From NCBI RefSeq assembly GCF_003044565.1, contig NZ_POXG01000001.1, positions 744,001 through 808,000 of the forward strand: a DNA stretch of 64,000 bases. Reading direction: 5' to 3'. The translations under genes were made by a program, and so were the position numbers. Source of the stretch: Neisseria sicca. GTDB taxonomy: Bacteria; Pseudomonadota; Gammaproteobacteria; Burkholderiales; Neisseriaceae. Position 1 is the stretch's first letter. Each line of letters starts with the position of its first letter. Shown here piece after piece: positions 54,976-63,392 of this stretch. The notes beneath the pieces were generated by a model. The model saw only the letters and a program-made list of their open reading frames with translations. It ran no database searches and was not told the origin of the DNA.

Positions 54976-57171
54976 TTATTCCGCCTGCTCCGCCAATTCC
55001 AAAGAATCGGGCTGCCATTGGGCTTCGAAAACTTTTAAAACCTGACGCGCGGTTTCGTCGGCTTCGAGCAAATCCTGTGCCTGCTGTCTGCCTTCAAGTT
55101 GGAGGCGTTGGCGGCGCACGGTCGGGGTTTCCCAGCCGGCATCGTCGCGCCACGGTTCGGTTTGCAATTTCAACGGCAGGCCGTAGGCTTCGGCGAGCGT
55201 GTTTTTGATTTTGTCGAGCCGCTCTTTATTCGCGGTCGCGCAGGCTTCGTCGGTCATCGACAGCATCATCAGATGGCTGCCTGCATCGTAGTGCGTCCAT
55301 GCGGCGTGTTGCGCCAGCATTTGCGCGGCACCGAGCTTGCGGGCGAAGTGTCGGACGATTGCCGCCCAGTTTTCAGTGGAAAACTCGGGCAACGGGGCGA
55401 ACTGCGTGCCGTCTTCGTCGTCGCTGTCTTCTTCGGCTTCCGATTCTGCTTCTGCCGTATCGGCAGGAACGGCGTGTTCCCAATCCGGCGGCGGGGGCTT
55501 TTCCGCGCTGTCTGCTACGGGGTAGTCATGCTCGGGCGAACCGTAATCGTAGAAAGACTCTGCGGTATCGTCATGCGGAAACGCTTCTGCTTCTACGGCT
55601 TCAGCGATTGGGGTCGTCTGAATTGGGTCTGTGTTTTCAGGGTTTTCAGACGACGTATCATTCAAGGAAACATCGGTTTCGCTGTTTACTGCTTCGTTAT
55701 CGGAAACTTGATTTTCAGATGACGTTTCGGCTTGAGGGGTCGTCTGAAACGGCGTTTCTGCTTCGTTTGCGGACGGGAGGTTTGTCGCTGCTGCTTCAGA
55801 GGTCGTCTGAACGCTCTCCGCCACCGCTTGCGCAGGCGTGTTCGATACAGTTTCCACATCGCTCGGCGCATCTTCCCAAGGCGGTACGTCGTTGTTTTCT
55901 TGAGTCGGAACCGGTTCGGCAACCTTGTTTTCAGACGACGTTGCAGGCGCAGGGGTCGTCTGAACGGGCGGTTTGGCGGCTTCCGCCTTAGGAAGTTGCA
56001 AGGGCTTTTTTGCGGTATGGACACCCGTTTCGGCAGAATGCAGCTCGGTATTTTCGATATTTCCGCCAACATCGTGCGCATCCGCCGCCAACGGCGCAAA
56101 TGCAAGCATACGCAGCAGGGTCATGACGAAGCCGGCGTATTCGTCAGGTGCAAGGCTCAAATCCTGTTTGCCGTGGATCGCGCATTGATAATAAAGCTGG
56201 ATTTGTTCGCCGCTAAGTGCTTGGCTCAGTTGCAACAGGGTTTCGCGCTCAGGGTCGTCGTTCGCCAAAGCGGAAGGAACTGCCTGTATCAAGGCGAGGC
56301 GTTGCAACAGCATGGCAAGTTCGCTCAACGCGCTGTCAAAGCCGATGGCGCGTGCCGCCATTTCCTGCGCTTTCGCCAGCAGGGCTTCGCCGTCTTGGTT
56401 GACGATACCCGCCAGCAGTTCGTACAGATATTGCTTGTCCACCGCACCTATCATTTGGCGGACGTCTTGTTCGGCAACGCTGCCCGAACCCATGGCGATG
56501 GCTTGGTCGAGCAGGCTCAGGGCATCGCGCATCGAGCCTGCGGCGGCACGGCCCAAGAGTTGCAGGGCGGCAGGTTCGTAGGCGATGTTTTCGTTGTTTA
56601 AAACATGGGCAAGGTGGTCGGCAACCTGTTGCGAAGTCATGTTGCGCAAGACAAATTGCAGGCAGCGGCTCAAAACGGTAATGGGGACTTTGTGCGGATC
56701 GGTGGTCGCGAGAATGAATTTGACGTGTTCGGGCGGCTCTTCCAGCGTTTTCAGCATGGCGTTGAACGCGCTTTTGGAGAGCATATGTACTTCGTCGATG
56801 ATATAGACTTTGTATTTGCCGGCGGTTGGCGCGTATTGGGCGTTTTCCAATACTTCGCGGATGTTGTCGATGCCGGTGTTGGAGGCGGCGTCGATTTCCA
56901 GCAGGTCAACGTAGCGTCCGGTGTCGATTTGCGTACAGCTTTGGCACACGCCGCAAGGCTCGCCGTGTTGCGCGTTTTCGCAGTTGAGGCTTTTCGCCAG
57001 AATACGGGCGATGGTGGTTTTCCCGACCCCGCGCGTACCGGTCAGCAGGTAGGCATGGTGCAGGCGGCCTTCGTCCAGCGCGTTGCGCAAGGCTTTGACG
57101 ACGTGTTCCTGACCGACTAAATCGGCAAAGGTTTTCGGACGCCATTTGCGGGCAAGAACTTGATAAGCCAT
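54976..57171 (-). CDS. dnaX: DNA polymerase III subunits tau and (probably) gamma
   Basis: Tau (731 residues) holds the clamp loader, core polymerases and helicase together. The AAA+ module has TGTRGVGKTTIARIL (Walker A, about 44), a zinc module CENAQHGEPCGVCQSC (about 63-78), IDEVHMLS (Walker B, about 125) and the sensor SRCLQF (about 168). The collar domain ends near 365. A long disordered linker (about 380-590) is built largely from translated DUS (VQTTP, TSSEN), and the C-terminal polymerase-binding domain follows. Codons 387-389 read GCA AAA AAG, as at the E. coli frameshift site; slipping by -1 gives five more residues and a stop, a gamma-like 394-residue product. Confidence 0.95.
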   Translation of the reverse strand: MAYQVLARKWRPKTFADLVGQEHVVKALRNALDEGRLHHAYLLTGTRGVGKTTIARILAKSLNCENAQHGEPCGVCQSCTQIDTGRYVDLLEIDAASNTGIDNIREVLENAQYAPTAGKYKVYIIDEVHMLSKSAFNAMLKTLEEPPEHVKFILATTDPHKVPITVLSRCLQFVLRNMTSQQVADHLAHVLNNENIAYEPAALQLLGRAAAGSMRDALSLLDQAIAMGSGSVAEQDVRQMIGAVDKQYLYELLAGIVNQDGEALLAKAQEMAARAIGFDSALSELAMLLQRLALIQAVPSALANDDPERETLLQLSQALSGEQIQLYYQCAIHGKQDLSLAPDEYAGFVMTLLRMLAFAPLAADAHDVGGNIENTELHSAETGVHTAKKPLQLPKAEAAKPPVQTTPAPATSSENKVAEPVPTQENNDVPPWEDAPSDVETVSNTPAQAVAESVQTTSEAAATNLPSANEAETPFQTTPQAETSSENQVSDNEAVNSETDVSLNDTSSENPENTDPIQTTPIAEAVEAEAFPHDDTAESFYDYGSPEHDYPVADSAEKPPPPDWEHAVPADTAEAESEAEEDSDDEDGTQFAPLPEFSTENWAAIVRHFARKLGAAQMLAQHAAWTHYDAGSHLMMLSMTDEACATANKERLDKIKNTLAEAYGLPLKLQTEPWRDDAGWETPTVRRQRLQLEGRQQAQDLLEADETARQVLKVFEAQWQPDSLELAEQAE
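55975..56013 (-). other. Candidate programmed -1 frameshift site in dnaX
   Basis: On the minus strand the heptamer A AAA AAG occupies 56011-56005 in the correct phase (zero frame GCA AAA AAG). In the -1 frame the next codons are GCC CTT GCA ACT TCC TAA, stopping at 55988. A GGCGG/CCGCC hairpin with a three-base loop follows at 55987-55975, 17 bases after the heptamer. E. coli dnaX uses the same heptamer to make gamma. No clear upstream Shine-Dalgarno enhancer is visible. Confidence 0.6.
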
Positions 57172-57199
57172 AAGGTTTTCTCTGCTGGAAATAAATCGG

Positions 57200-57241
57200 A
57201 AGGTCGTCTGAAAAGTGGTTGAACGCCTTTCAGACGACCTT
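57200..57241. repeat. DUS pair upstream of dnaX
   Basis: AAGGTCGTCTGAAAAG faces CTTTCAGACGACCTT across 11 bases in the divergent gap between dnaX and the mutarotase gene. Being upstream of both, it is not placed as a terminator. Confidence 0.7.
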
Positions 57242-57369
57242 GGAAGATGATGGGTATTTTAGCATTTTTTTGATTTTTATTAAGGATTTTCTGTCTGCAT
57301 ATCGGGAAACGCGCGTGTATAATCGTTATAATATTACAAAATCTAAAATATCTTGAAGAACAAATCACT

Positions 57370-58083
57370 ATGTCTGAAATCATCTTACGCAATCATTCCG
57401 CATCCATGCAGATAAACACCTTGGGCGCATATGTGGACAATTTGGTTTTATACGGTCGGGAAGTGTTATTTCCAAAAACCACCGTCCAAGTCGGTACTGA
57501 CACAAAATTACGCGGCGGGATGCACGTCTGCCTGCCGCAGTTCGGACCGGACAGTAAAAACCATTTGGCGCAACACGGCTTCGGCAGAACCTCCACTTGG
57601 GAAATCCGTTATCAAAACGAATCGGATGTCGGCTTGAGATTGATCAGTACGGCAAAAGGCTACGAAAACGTCGAATGGCTGCTGGATTACAGCCTGCCGA
57701 ACGAAAACGAAGCGGTCGCTACATTGACCGTCTGCAATTACGGCGACGCACCCGTGCGCACTTCGCCCGGTTTCCATCCCTATTTCCCCGCCGTCGGCAC
57801 CCAATTCGATTTCAACGGCGCGCCCTACGATGCCGACTATATCGCACATACGGAATTTGTCGCCTCGCCGTCGGACACACATGTTGCGTTTGACGGACTG
57901 AAACTCGACATCCGAACGCAAAACCTGCCCGTTTATGCGCTTTGGAGCGACCGCAACGGACAATACACCTGCGCCGAGCCTACCGCCGAAGGCAACGCAT
58001 TTTTATCGCCCGCGCGCGGCGGACAGTTTGTTTCCGGACATGGCAAAAAGCATTACGGTATGAAAATCCGTTTGATTGCTTGA
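57370..58083 (+). CDS. Aldose 1-epimerase family protein (hexose mutarotase-like)
   Basis: A 237-residue beta-sandwich enzyme of the galactose mutarotase-like fold. Visible: LRGGMHVCLPQFG (about 48), HLAQHGFGRTSTWEI (about 65-79) with the conserved HGF(A/G)R, and TSPGFHPYFP (about 133-142) with the catalytic His-Pro. This resembles the YeaD group acting on glucose 6-phosphate anomers, but it is shorter than YeaD. It is cytoplasmic. TATGTC is the start, with GAAGAA upstream. The exact sugar is uncertain. Confidence 0.85.
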   Translation: MSEIILRNHSASMQINTLGAYVDNLVLYGREVLFPKTTVQVGTDTKLRGGMHVCLPQFGPDSKNHLAQHGFGRTSTWEIRYQNESDVGLRLISTAKGYENVEWLLDYSLPNENEAVATLTVCNYGDAPVRTSPGFHPYFPAVGTQFDFNGAPYDADYIAHTEFVASPSDTHVAFDGLKLDIRTQNLPVYALWSDRNGQYTCAEPTAEGNAFLSPARGGQFVSGHGKKHYGMKIRLIA

Positions 58084-58115
58084 GTTTGGAGTGAATTGAT
58101 TTCAAACTCTCAAAT

Positions 58116-58144
58116 AAAAAACCACCTTGGAGAAGGTGGTTTTT
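58116..58144. terminator. Bidirectional terminator between convergent genes
   Basis: AAAAACCACCTT pairs with AAGGTGGTTTTT around a five-base loop between the mutarotase and mltB genes. It serves both directions. Confidence 0.88.
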
Positions 58145-58149
58145 GAATA

Positions 58150-59232
58150 TTACAAACCGTTGTTGTTGATTGCATTGGCAATATCACGCACGGCGGTAAC
58201 ATACATCCGGCTGTTGTTATACTGCCAAACTGTATAGAAATTATTCAGACCGAGATAATATTCAAATACGCTCGGACTGGTTTCCAAGCTGAACAAAACA
58301 GCTTTCTCATTGTCTGCAACCGCTTTTTGCGGAACCACGCCCATCGCTTTGAAATCGGCAACGGTACGGTTCAAAGCCGTTTTCTCGTCAATGATGGCTT
58401 TCAAGTCAGGCGTAATCGTCAGATTGACGGGAACAATCATTTTACCGCCTGTTTTCCAGCCGTGCTGCTTCATATAATTGGCAACAGAGGCGGCAACGTC
58501 ACCGATATTGTTCCAAATGTCGCGGTGTCCGTCGCCATCATAATCGACCGCCCATTTGCGATAGCTCGAAGGCATGAATTGCGGCATACCCATCGCGCCC
58601 GCATAACTGCCTTTGAAGTCAAAAACGTTCTCTTTTTCTTCTTTCGCCATCAGCAAAAGCTCAATCAGCTCGTTTTGGAAAAACTCAGCTCGGCGCGGAT
58701 AATCAAAACCCAAGGTACTCAAAGCATCGGCAACACGGAAGCTGCCGGTATTTTTGCCGTAGTTGGTTTCAATACCGATAATCGCCACAATCAGCTCGGC
58801 AGGTACGCCATATTTGCGTGCCACATCATCGATAACGGCACGGTTGGCAGCGTAAAACTGTTTGCCGCCGTTGAATTTTGACGCACCAGAGTTGCCTGTA
58901 CGGAATTCATACCAAGGGCGAGAAGTGGACGGGCGGTACATGATATTGATGATATTGCCCTTGTAAACCACGCCATTGAAGAAGTTTTGCAACTCAGCTT
59001 CCGTAAACTGCTTTTTCGCCGCCTCGTAACGGATAAACTGGCGGACATTGGTATTAGCATTAAAGCCGCTGCTGGCAACCGATTCCGCAGCAGAATCAAA
59101 AGCAGGACGCTGGTTTTTGCTTTGATTAATCGGCTCAACCGTTTTACCGGACTCAACGTTTGTTTTGGTTGTATTGCAAGCAACAAGCAGCAACGCAGTT
59201 GATATCACAAGAGAAGGAAGAAGTTTTTTCAT
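58150..59232 (-). CDS. mltB: Membrane-bound lytic murein transglycosylase B
   Basis: A 360-residue lipoprotein (LLVAC, Cys 19) that cleaves the glycan strands of peptidoglycan to 1,6-anhydromuramic ends. The SLT/MltB domain shows IIGIETNYGKNTGSFRV (about 133-150) with the catalytic Glu, ALSTLGFDYPRRAEFF, and GSYAGAMGMPQFMPSSYRKWAVDYDGDG in parts (about 205). The start at 59232 gives a proper lipoprotein signal; the open frame to 59313 is mostly translated DUS. Confidence 0.94.
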   Translation of the reverse strand: MKKLLPSLVISTALLLVACNTTKTNVESGKTVEPINQSKNQRPAFDSAAESVASSGFNANTNVRQFIRYEAAKKQFTEAELQNFFNGVVYKGNIINIMYRPSTSRPWYEFRTGNSGASKFNGGKQFYAANRAVIDDVARKYGVPAELIVAIIGIETNYGKNTGSFRVADALSTLGFDYPRRAEFFQNELIELLLMAKEEKENVFDFKGSYAGAMGMPQFMPSSYRKWAVDYDGDGHRDIWNNIGDVAASVANYMKQHGWKTGGKMIVPVNLTITPDLKAIIDEKTALNRTVADFKAMGVVPQKAVADNEKAVLFSLETSPSVFEYYLGLNNFYTVWQYNNSRMYVTAVRDIANAINNNGL

Positions 59233-59274
59233 ATCTGGATTTATAGTCACTAAGGAAGCAGTCTTAATTATGCA

Positions 59275-59333
59275 AAAAGGTCGTCTGAAAGACGGCAGGA
59301 ATATACATTCCATTCCCTTTCAGACGACCTTTT
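59275..59333. terminator. DUS-pair terminator of the rpsF-rplI operon
   Basis: AAAAGGTCGTCTGAAAG and CTTTCAGACGACCTTTT form a 17-bp stem, 11 bp beyond the rplI stop on the minus strand. Confidence 0.82.
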
Positions 59334-59344
59334 AAGACTGTCTA

Positions 59345-59797
59345 TTACTCGGCAGCCGCAACAACAGCAACAGTAATCGCAGCAACAGCGTCAGTGTGCA
59401 GAGCCACTTCAACTTCGTACTCGCCTACGGCTTTCAGAGGGCCGTTAGGCAGGCGGACGTTGGATTTTGCAGCTTCAACACCTGAAGCAACAATCGCAGC
59501 AGCGATGTCGGCATTGGTAACGGAACCAAACAGACGACCGTCCACACCGGCTTTTTGAGCGATAGTGATGGTTTGACCGTCCAGTTTTTCTTGACGTGCT
59601 TTAGCATCGGCCAAGATTTCGGCTTGTTTGGCTTCCAATTCGGCACGGCGTGCTTCGAATTCTTTCATGTTGGCTTCAGTAGCGCGTTTGGCTTTGCCGG
59701 CAGGAATCAGGAAGTTACGGGCATAACCGTTTTTCACGGTAACGATATCACCCAAGTTGCCCAAACCGCCGATTTTCTCTAACAGAATAATTTGCAT
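59345..59797 (-). CDS. rplI: 50S ribosomal protein L9
   Basis: L9 (150 residues) binds 23S rRNA domain V and spans the large subunit surface. The N-terminal domain has [19 protein letters not shown] and [19 protein letters not shown] (the L9 signature), a long central helix (about 40-75) and the C-terminal domain with [16 protein letters not shown]. It is the last gene of rpsF-priB-rpsR-rplI, 16 bp after rpsR. Confidence 0.98.
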   Translation of the reverse strand: MQIILLEKIGGLGNLGDIVTVKNGYARNFLIPAGKAKRATEANMKEFEARRAELEAKQAEILADAKARQEKLDGQTITIAQKAGVDGRLFGSVTNADIAAAIVASGVEAAKSNVRLPNGPLKAVGEYEVEVALHTDAVAAITVAVVAAAE

Positions 59798-59813
59798 GAT
59801 TTAAACTCCAAAA

Positions 59814-60044
59814 TTATTTGTGTTGATCGGTGTAAGGCAACAGAGCCAGGAAGCGTGCGCGTTTGACTGCAGTAGCCAATTGGCGTTGGTAATGCGCTTT
59901 GGTGCCGGTGATGCGGGCAGGGATAATTTTGCCGTTTTCAGAAATGAAGTCTTTCAGCAGATCAACTTGTTTGTAATCGACTTCTTGGATTTTTTCAGCC
60001 GTAAAGCGGCAGAATTTTCTACGTTTGAATGATTGACGAGCCAT
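59814..60044 (-). CDS. rpsR: 30S ribosomal protein S18
   Basis: S18 (76 residues) sits on the platform of the small subunit with S6. Signature: [23 protein letters not shown] and [30 protein letters not shown] in parts. Third gene of the operon, six bases after priB. Confidence 0.98.
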   Translation of the reverse strand: MARQSFKRRKFCRFTAEKIQEVDYKQVDLLKDFISENGKIIPARITGTKAHYQRQLATAVKRARFLALLPYTDQHK

Positions 60045-60050
60045 TGTCGT

Positions 60051-60347
60051 TTAACCTTTATATTCTTTAATGTTCTGTATGCGGAGTATCGGTCTTGGGA
60101 AGCGTTTGCTGCGCTGTGCGAGAAAGCCTTCTGCTTCAACCATCATTTCTTGCCGATACTGCCATTCTTCAGCCTGCTTACCTAAAATACGCGCGGGAAT
60201 TTCAAAACTGACCAGGCATTTTTGCCCGTTTTCTTCCTGCCAAGATTCATGTTTTAACATAATATCCAAAACAGGAATTCCTGCCGGCGTATATCTCAAG
60301 GATTCAACCTTGTAAATCAGGGCGGTAAGCTTTGTAAGATTATCCAA
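60051..60347 (-). CDS. priB: Primosomal replication protein N
   Basis: PriB (98 residues) is a dimeric single-strand DNA-binding OB-fold protein of the PriA restart primosome. The sequence starts [20 protein letters not shown] and shows [17 protein letters not shown] and [17 protein letters not shown]. It lies between rpsF (two-base gap) and rpsR, the classical arrangement. In Neisseria PriB is known to bind DNA weakly and stimulate PriA. Confidence 0.95.
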   Translation of the reverse strand: MDNLTKLTALIYKVESLRYTPAGIPVLDIMLKHESWQEENGQKCLVSFEIPARILGKQAEEWQYRQEMMVEAEGFLAQRSKRFPRPILRIQNIKEYKG

Positions 60348-60349
60348 TC

Positions 60350-60721
60350 TTATTCGGCTGCTGCAACTTCTTCAGCTGCACCGTTCAGCAAGTTTTTTGC
60401 TTTTTCGCCGCCCAGCATAGGAGAAGCTTCGGTTACAGCATGTTTTGTTTTGATGGTCAGATGGCGCAGTACGGCATCGTTAAAGCGGAAAGCGGTTTCC
60501 AGCTCTTCAACTACTTCAGGAGTAGTTTCGATGTTCATCAAAACATAGTGTGCTTTGTGGATTTTGTTAATCGGGTAAGCCAGTTGACGGCGACCCCAGT
60601 CTTCCAAGCGGTGGATTTTGCCGCCGGCTTCGGCAATCATGGTTTTGTAACGTTCAACCATAGCAGGCACTTGCTCGCTTTGATCAGGATGAACGATAAA
60701 CACGATCTCATAATGACGCAT
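60350..60721 (-). CDS. rpsF: 30S ribosomal protein S6
   Basis: S6 (123 residues) pairs with S18 on the small subunit. [21 protein letters not shown], the signature [18 protein letters not shown] (about 36-53) and [18 protein letters not shown] are family features. It is the first gene of the operon; GGAGATAAC precedes its start. The tail is Ala/Glu-rich rather than the Glu tail modified by RimK in E. coli. Confidence 0.98.
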   Translation of the reverse strand: MRHYEIVFIVHPDQSEQVPAMVERYKTMIAEAGGKIHRLEDWGRRQLAYPINKIHKAHYVLMNIETTPEVVEELETAFRFNDAVLRHLTIKTKHAVTEASPMLGGEKAKNLLNGAAEEVAAAE

Positions 60722-60854
60722 GTTATCTCCTTATGGATGATTAAATACAGCCTTTTGCCATGCGAAAGCAAAAGGCAAGGTTGAAAGCGTCGGATTATAA
60801 CTGAAATCCAATTCTGCTACAAGCACACAATGCTTTCTGAAAAATATTCCATTT

Positions 60855-61469
60855 TCAGACGACCTCGATCTTCCCCCAATCATCCTTACCTATATCGCCA
60901 TAACATTGCAGATGCAGTTCAACATTACTCCCCTGCCAAACACAGGTAACAGCGCATCCATTAGACAACAGAGCCGTCACCCCATGCCAATCCGAGCATC
61001 CGCATACCTGTATTTCCTTTTTTCCATCTATCTCAAATCGATAGCCAACCTTGCGCATATCCTCAGGAAAATTTAAATTTGCCGCCTTCAACAGCGCTTC
61101 TTTAATGCACCATAGCCGATAAAATTCTTCCCCATCCCAATCGACGGATGCCAAGTATTCCTGCTCCCTCTCGGTGCATACCCACTCTGCCAACGCCTGA
61201 AAATCTCGGGGACGGATTTTCTCAACGTCCACACCGGCGGACAGATTATTCGGCGTACACAACACCGCAGCAATGCCGTAACTATGACTGAGCGAAACGA
61301 TTGGATGCTTTGCTTTTTGTTTTAGGGCGCGACTGACTTTCCAATCTATTCGTTCCGACAATCGTGGTGATTGGGCTATTCTCTGCCTATCATGCCGGCT
61401 TAAAGCGTCATCACAATAAGTTTCGGCAAGTAGCTCATCTCCAAGCAGGCAATACAGATGCTTCTTCAT
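60855..61469 (-). CDS. 4'-phosphopantetheinyl transferase superfamily protein
   Basis: A 204-residue Sfp-type enzyme that moves phosphopantetheine from CoA to a carrier protein. Motifs are HPIVSLSHSYGIAAVL (about 74-90), AGVDVEKIRPRD (about 99; Mg2+-binding Asp and Glu) and FYRLWCIKEALLKAANLNFP in part (about 137-150). Domain size fits the two-lobe Sfp/AcpT group rather than the short AcpS. I chose ATG 61469 over a TTG 15 bp upstream. The carrier is unknown; no biosynthetic cluster adjoins. Confidence 0.88.
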   Translation of the reverse strand: MKKHLYCLLGDELLAETYCDDALSRHDRQRIAQSPRLSERIDWKVSRALKQKAKHPIVSLSHSYGIAAVLCTPNNLSAGVDVEKIRPRDFQALAEWVCTEREQEYLASVDWDGEEFYRLWCIKEALLKAANLNFPEDMRKVGYRFEIDGKKEIQVCGCSDWHGVTALLSNGCAVTCVWQGSNVELHLQCYGDIGKDDWGKIEVV

Positions 61470-61497
61470 CAAACACCCAAACAAAATTTTCTAAAAC

Positions 61498-61530
61498 CAA
61501 AACGAGCCGGCAGCATATACCCACCGGCTC
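61498..61530 (-). terminator. Terminator of the 61623-62141 gene
   Basis: GAGCCGG pairs with CCGGCTC around a 13-base loop; on the minus strand it is followed by GTTTTGGTTTT. It lies 93 bp after the stop codon of the lipoprotein gene. Confidence 0.7.
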
Positions 61531-61622
61531 ATTTCAACACATTGCAAGCATTAAGTTGCCATTCAAATATAGACAGTTAGACCAAATTACAGCCAAACCA
61601 TAATTTGGTCCTCACCTATTTT

Positions 61623-62141
61623 TTAATGCAAGCTTCCTTTCAAAACCACTCGACTGTTCCAAGTGGCAACATGGCACTCATACTCATCGCCGCCAACGGT
61701 TTTTTTGTCAAAGTAGCTGACTAAGTGTACTGATTTTGCGTTTTTTTCCAACGCCGTGCTTTGGAAACGCTTAACAGTGCTCAAGAAAGCACGTTGGCAG
61801 GACTCTTCCGGACTTTTACCGACCATATTGGCGATTTGACGGGATACCAAAGTTTTTTTACCTGTGCTGCCGTAAGAAACTTTAATATTAGGATTCAGAA
61901 CAGATTTGGCTTCAGCGGAATTCAATGCAACACTTGCTTTACACATATAAATATCATTTTTTCCTTTGCCATTCACTTTACGCCCTTCACCTGCGCTACG
62001 GCATGCTCCTGACGCTTTAGCATGTTGCTCATGAGACGAAGCAGAGCCTGAAGCTCCGGCAGAAGATTGTGATTGGTTATTGGCACATGCAGAAATGGCC
62101 AATACTGAAGACAAGGCAATTAGATAAGAAAAACGGCGCAT
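61623..62141 (-). CDS. Putative lipoprotein of unknown function
   Basis: A 172-residue protein with a lipoprotein signal (LAISAC, Cys 19), a Ser/Ala/Gly tether (about 22-45) and a globular region with two Cys-containing strands (GACRSAGEGRKVNGKGKNDIY split, YMCKASVALN, SPEESCQRAFLSTV, YECHVATW). The paired cysteines suggest disulfides in the periplasm. I do not recognise the family; similar proteins are sometimes mislabelled as excinuclease. It is followed by its own terminator. Confidence 0.7.
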   Translation of the reverse strand: MRRFSYLIALSSVLAISACANNQSQSSAGASGSASSHEQHAKASGACRSAGEGRKVNGKGKNDIYMCKASVALNSAEAKSVLNPNIKVSYGSTGKKTLVSRQIANMVGKSPEESCQRAFLSTVKRFQSTALEKNAKSVHLVSYFDKKTVGGDEYECHVATWNSRVVLKGSLH

Positions 62142-62404
62142 TTCAATTACTCCCGAAATTAGTTTGTAAACAAAGATTACGATTTGTTATTGTAATGCAT
62201 TGCTGATTTTCTGATAAGAGATAAATCATCCCTCTTTTACAAAAAAACATCCATGTTACGCCACTTCAAATTTCACAAAGCAAGTTGCATAAAATTCCTC
62301 TTTCAGACGACCCCATAATCCTCAATACATATAAAATCATCTGAAAAATAGACAAACTTTATCTTCAGCCGTTAGACTTCCCAGATTATGTCACGGATGC
62401 ACTT

Positions 62405-63166
62405 ATGAATATCTTAATCTCTAACGATGACGGCTACTTGGCGCCCGGCATTGCCATTTTGGCACGCGTTGCAGCAGAATTTGCCAATGTCCGCGTAGTC
62501 GCACCCGAACGCGACCGCAGCGGAGTCAGCAATTCTTTAACGCTTGACCGTCCGCTGCAAATAAAAGAAGCCTCAAACGGCTTTTACTATGTCAGCGGAA
62601 CGCCAACCGACTGTATCCATGTTGGACAACACGCCCTGCCCGATTTCAAACCCGATTTGGTCTTATCCGGAATAAACAATGGCGCCAACATGGGCGATGA
62701 CACGCTCTACTCAGGTACAGTCGCCGCCGCAACCGAAGCCTACCTGATGGGCATTCCCGCCATCGCTTTTTCATTAAATGATTCACGGGGTCGTTATTGG
62801 GAAACTGCTGAAAAATCTGTTTGGATGTTATTAGAGTATTTGTTAAAAAACCCTCCTAAAGAACCTATTCTGTGGAATATCAACATCCCCGCAGTCATGC
62901 CTGAAGACATACAAGGCATTAAAATCACACGACTGGGTAGAAGACACCACGAACAAAGTATTGTCCCCATGCACAATCCGCGCGGAGAGCCGATTTATTG
63001 GATAGGACCGGTCGGAAACATTTCCGATCAGGAAGAAGGCACAGACTTTGGAGAATGCGAAGCAGGATTCATCACCATCACTCCCCTGCAAATCGACCTG
63101 ACCGCCTACAACCAACTCCAAAGCGTCAACGAGTTTTGGCAAGGCATAAAAGCCCCAAATACATAA
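62405..63166 (+). CDS. surE: 5'/3'-nucleotidase SurE
   Basis: SurE (253 residues) is a metal-dependent nucleoside monophosphate phosphatase linked to stationary-phase survival. [16 protein letters not shown] carries the metal-binding Asp pair (about 8-9); [19 protein letters not shown] (about 88-106) and GIPAIAFSL are family blocks. It is followed by nlpD 226 bp downstream, keeping the surE-nlpD association of many proteobacteria, although pcm is missing between them. Confidence 0.96.
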   Translation: MNILISNDDGYLAPGIAILARVAAEFANVRVVAPERDRSGVSNSLTLDRPLQIKEASNGFYYVSGTPTDCIHVGQHALPDFKPDLVLSGINNGANMGDDTLYSGTVAAATEAYLMGIPAIAFSLNDSRGRYWETAEKSVWMLLEYLLKNPPKEPILWNINIPAVMPEDIQGIKITRLGRRHHEQSIVPMHNPRGEPIYWIGPVGNISDQEEGTDFGECEAGFITITPLQIDLTAYNQLQSVNEFWQGIKAPNT

Positions 63167-63170
63167 ACCA

Positions 63171-63208
63171 TTTCAGACGACCTGCCAGACAAAACAGGTC
63201 GTCTGAAA
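63171..63208. terminator. DUS pair after surE
   Basis: TTTCAGACGACCTG faces CAGGTCGTCTGAAA across ten bases, the opposite order from most pairs here, four bases after the surE stop. It can fold into a 14-bp stem but has no U run, so terminator strength is uncertain. Confidence 0.65.
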
Positions 63209-63392
63209 TTAAACCTTACATAAAGAAGATAAAACAGTTCATACCTATTATCTGCAAGATTTTTAAACAGGCAAACCGGTCAAAATCAGGCACTTTAACA
63301 GTTGCTAACGGCTGCAATACTTGAGAACAGGGCGTATTTTTATTATGATATGTCCCAATAAAACAACAACCCGATATAAAGGTCATCCAATT

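Noticed and set aside
59233-59313. N-terminal extension of MltB
   Set aside because: It would hide the lipoprotein signal that begins cleanly at 59232 and includes DUS sequence.
62185-62199. TGTTATTGTAATGCA as a second Zur box
   Set aside because: The right half (AATGCA) departs from ATAACA at several positions and the downstream gene has no zinc link.
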